Assembly (NCBI GenBank): GCA_029945495.1
Contig: JAQSCR010000629.1
Span: forward strand, 1-7,168
Length of the DNA: 7,168 bases
DNA from: Pseudolabrys sp.
Lineage (GTDB): Bacteria > Pseudomonadota > Alphaproteobacteria > Rhizobiales > Xanthobacteraceae
Direction: 5' to 3'
Below the pieces are notes generated by a model. It did not search any database. It was not told the DNA's origin and worked only from the letters and a program-made list of their open reading frames with translations. Both the position numbers and the translations under genes were made by a program. Below, piece after piece: positions 5,813 through 7,168 of this stretch. The first letter of the stretch is position 1, and the number at the start of each line of letters is the position of its first letter.

Positions 5813-5903
5813 AACCACAAGTGAACGACATCTTTTTGCGCTACGCCTAGACCAGGCGGCGAATCGGCGCGCGCCGCGTGTTCAACCGCTGGATTCTATC
5901 GTC

Positions 5904-6101
5904 ATGGGTTGGCTCATTCGCATTGCCATAGCTGGCGCCGGTGTCGTGGCCGGTTGGTTCGTGCCGCGCGATCAACTCGGCTACACGATCATGCAGTTCG
6001 TGGTGTTACTCCTGCTGATCCTGGTGGTCTCAGTCGTCGTCCTGTATTTTTCCAAGCTCCGCAGCTTCTTTATCCGACCTTCGACCAAGAAGCCCGATTG
6101 A
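5904..6101 (+). CDS. Small two-helix membrane protein, function unknown
   Basis: The predicted protein has 65 residues. MGWLIRIAIAGAGVVAGWFV forms a first hydrophobic helix, a short turn PRDQLGY follows, and IMQFVVLLLLILVVSVVVLY is a strong second helix, ending in a basic tail with KLRSFFIRPSTKKPD. This helix-turn-helix membrane pattern with a basic end is much better ordered than a random reading frame, and no overlapping frame offers a better candidate. I do not recognise the family. No Shine-Dalgarno sequence is seen before the ATG; TTCTAT at 5894-5899 lies so close that a leaderless or near-leaderless message is possible. It lies 91 bases after the truncated pump and 64 bases before the monooxygenase. 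It may be a small integral inner-membrane protein. Confidence 0.55.
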   Translation: MGWLIRIAIAGAGVVAGWFVPRDQLGYTIMQFVVLLLLILVVSVVVLYFSKLRSFFIRPSTKKPD

Positions 6102-6154
6102 GGCCGGGCAGGCTAAAGCCTGTGCCTATTAGACAAGCCGCCGCCTTCGTCCCA

Positions 6155-6160
6155 TATAGA
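6155..6160 (+). promoter_or_regulatory. Possible -10 box (TATAGA) directly before the monooxygenase start
   Basis: TATAGA at 6155-6160 ends only five bases before the ATG at 6166. If it is a real -10 element, transcription would start on or next to the ATG, giving a leaderless message, which would agree with the lack of a ribosome-binding site. The upstream -35 candidate (TTAGAC, 6129-6134) is at a poor 20-base spacing, so this is a weak call. Confidence 0.25.
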
Positions 6161-6165
6161 CGTCC

Positions 6166-7168
6166 ATGAAAAACATCGGTTTTCTCTCCTTCGGCCACTG
6201 GACCCCGTCGTCGCAGTCGCAGACGCGGTCGGCGTCCGACGCCCTGCTGCAATCAATCGAGCTGGCGGTGGCCGCCGAGGAGCTCGGCCTGGATGGTGCC
6301 TATTTCCGGGTGCATCACTTCGCCCGCCAGCTCGGCTCGCCGTTCCCGCTGCTCGCCGCCTGCGGCGCGCGCACCAAGAAGATCGAGCTCGGCACCGCGG
6401 TCATCGACATGCGCTACGAGAACCCGCTGTACATGGCGGAGGATGCAGGCGCCGCCGATCTCATCGCAGGCTCCCGCCTGCAGCTCGGCATCTCGCGCGG
6501 CTCGCCCGAGCAGGTGATCGACGGCTTCCGCCATTTCGGTTACGTGCCGCCGGAGGGCATGACCGACGCCGACATGGCGCGGCGCCACACCGAGGTGTTT
6601 CTCGACGTGCTGCGCGGCGAAGGCTTCGCCAAGCCCAACCCGTCGCCGATGTTTCCCAACCCGCCCGGCCTGTTACGGCTCGAGCCGCATTCGCAAGGAT
6701 TGCGCGAGCGCATCTGGTGGGGCGCCGGCACCAATGCGACGGCGCAATGGGCGGCCAAGCTCGGCATGAACCTGCAGTCGTCGACGCTCAAGATCGACGA
6801 GAGTGGCAAGCCGTTTCATGTCCAGCAGGCCGAGCAGATCCGGCTGTACCGTGACGCGTGGCAGGAAGCCGGGCACACCCGCACGCCGCGCGTTTCGGTT
6901 AGCCGCAGTATTTTTGCACTGGTCAGCGATCAGGACCGGATGTATTTCGGCCTCGGCAAGGAGGAGCGCGACCAGATCGGCTTCCTCGGCGGCAGCGAGC
7001 GCGCGATTTTCGGCCGCAGTTACGCCGCCGAGCCGGACGCGCTGATCGAGCAGATCAAGGGCGACGAAGCCATTGCTGAGGCCGACACACTGCTGTTGAC
7101 CGTGCCCAATCAGCTCGGCGTCGACTACAACGCCCATGTCATCGAAGCGATCCTGAAGCACGTCGCGC
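6166..7168 (+). CDS. LLM-class flavin-dependent oxidoreductase (luciferase-like monooxygenase), partial at right edge
   Basis: The ATG at 6166 is the first in frame after a TAG at 6157-6159, so the start is firm. The 334 visible residues are close to the usual 340-360, so only a short C-terminus is missing. The N-terminus MKNIGFLSFGHW is the first beta strand of a luciferase-type TIM barrel. SIELAVAAEELGLDGAYFRVHHF at 30-52 and KIELGTAVIDMRYENPLYMAEDA at 72-94 are the typical strand-helix units of the family. SRLQLGISRGSPEQVIDGF at 103-121 and IWWGAGTNATAQWAAKLGMN at 183-202 match the flavin phosphate-binding portions. Such enzymes use reduced FMN, or F420 in some groups, and oxygen to oxidise small organic substrates; the substrate is not readable here. 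It is cytoplasmic. No Shine-Dalgarno sequence is obvious upstream. Confidence 0.92.
   Translation, partial: MKNIGFLSFGHWTPSSQSQTRSASDALLQSIELAVAAEELGLDGAYFRVHHFARQLGSPFPLLAACGARTKKIELGTAVIDMRYENPLYMAEDAGAADLIAGSRLQLGISRGSPEQVIDGFRHFGYVPPEGMTDADMARRHTEVFLDVLRGEGFAKPNPSPMFPNPPGLLRLEPHSQGLRERIWWGAGTNATAQWAAKLGMNLQSSTLKIDESGKPFHVQQAEQIRLYRDAWQEAGHTRTPRVSVSRSIFALVSDQDRMYFGLGKEERDQIGFLGGSERAIFGRSYAAEPDALIEQIKGDEAIAEADTLLLTVPNQLGVDYNAHVIEAILKHVA

Noticed and set aside
5216..5818. 200-codon minus-strand open frame opposite the RND pump fragment
   Set aside because: The translation is rich in Arg, Gln, Asp and His without any fold pattern; the plus strand matches AcrB throughout.
5811..5850. Tiny open frame MKPQVNDIFLRYA overlapping the pump stop
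   Set aside because: Thirteen residues, no ribosome-binding site and no family signal.
5865..5876. 12-base palindrome CGGCGCGCGCCG
   Set aside because: It has no loop and no T-run, and alternating GC palindromes are common by chance in such DNA.
6108..6123. Short hairpin CAGGC-TAAA-GCCTG after the small membrane protein gene, considered as a terminator
   Set aside because: The stem is only five to six pairs and is followed by TGCCTATT, not a T-run; insufficient for a terminator call.
1..7168. CRISPR array, tRNA, rRNA or complete insertion sequence
   Set aside because: No regularly spaced direct repeats, no cloverleaf-like or rRNA motifs, and no transposase motif were seen on either strand.

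Overview
The window is GC-rich, gene-dense bacterial DNA. Codon use, gene families and the style of the intergenic palindromes suggest an alphaproteobacterium of the Hyphomicrobiales, probably near Bradyrhizobium, Rhodopseudomonas or related lineages. That placement is from memory of such genomes and has not been tested. No rRNA, tRNA, CRISPR array, transposase or complete insertion sequence is visible.

Left part (1-2403): two divergent genes share a roughly 170-base control region. The minus-strand gene leaves the window on the left and encodes the alpha/beta-hydrolase half of the hydrolase/OsmC family. The plus-strand gene encodes a three-part protein: a cyclic-nucleotide-binding-like domain, a thioredoxin-like segment and a thioredoxin-reductase-type flavoprotein module that has lost the usual redox CxxC. 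Family knowledge points to peroxide or thiol stress for both, so joint control is plausible.

Middle (2417-4557): a convergent minus-strand DUF3422 gene encodes a membrane-anchored protein with two C-terminal helices. It is followed by a divergent intergenic region with a 13-bp-stem hairpin, and then a complete vapBC-type toxin-antitoxin operon. The operon has a clear promoter candidate and a perfect 10-bp inverted repeat that overlaps both the -10 box and the Shine-Dalgarno sequence.

Scar region (4558-5812): immediately after vapC lies an 89-base composite palindromic element whose two arms are each hairpins. It abuts a 5'-truncated cyanase (cynS) remnant. That remnant is followed, in the same reading frame and after one stop codon, by the C-terminal third of an AcrB-type RND efflux pump. 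Two different genes lacking their 5' ends, lined up behind a repeat and a toxin-antitoxin module, look like the product of deletions or rearrangements. This is the most unusual part of the window.

Right part (5813-7168): a 65-residue putative two-helix membrane protein is followed by an almost complete LLM-class flavin-dependent monooxygenase that runs off the right edge. No wholly new multi-gene system is evident. The points most worth attention are the vapBC operator layout, the composite repeat with compensatory base changes, and the tandem truncated genes.
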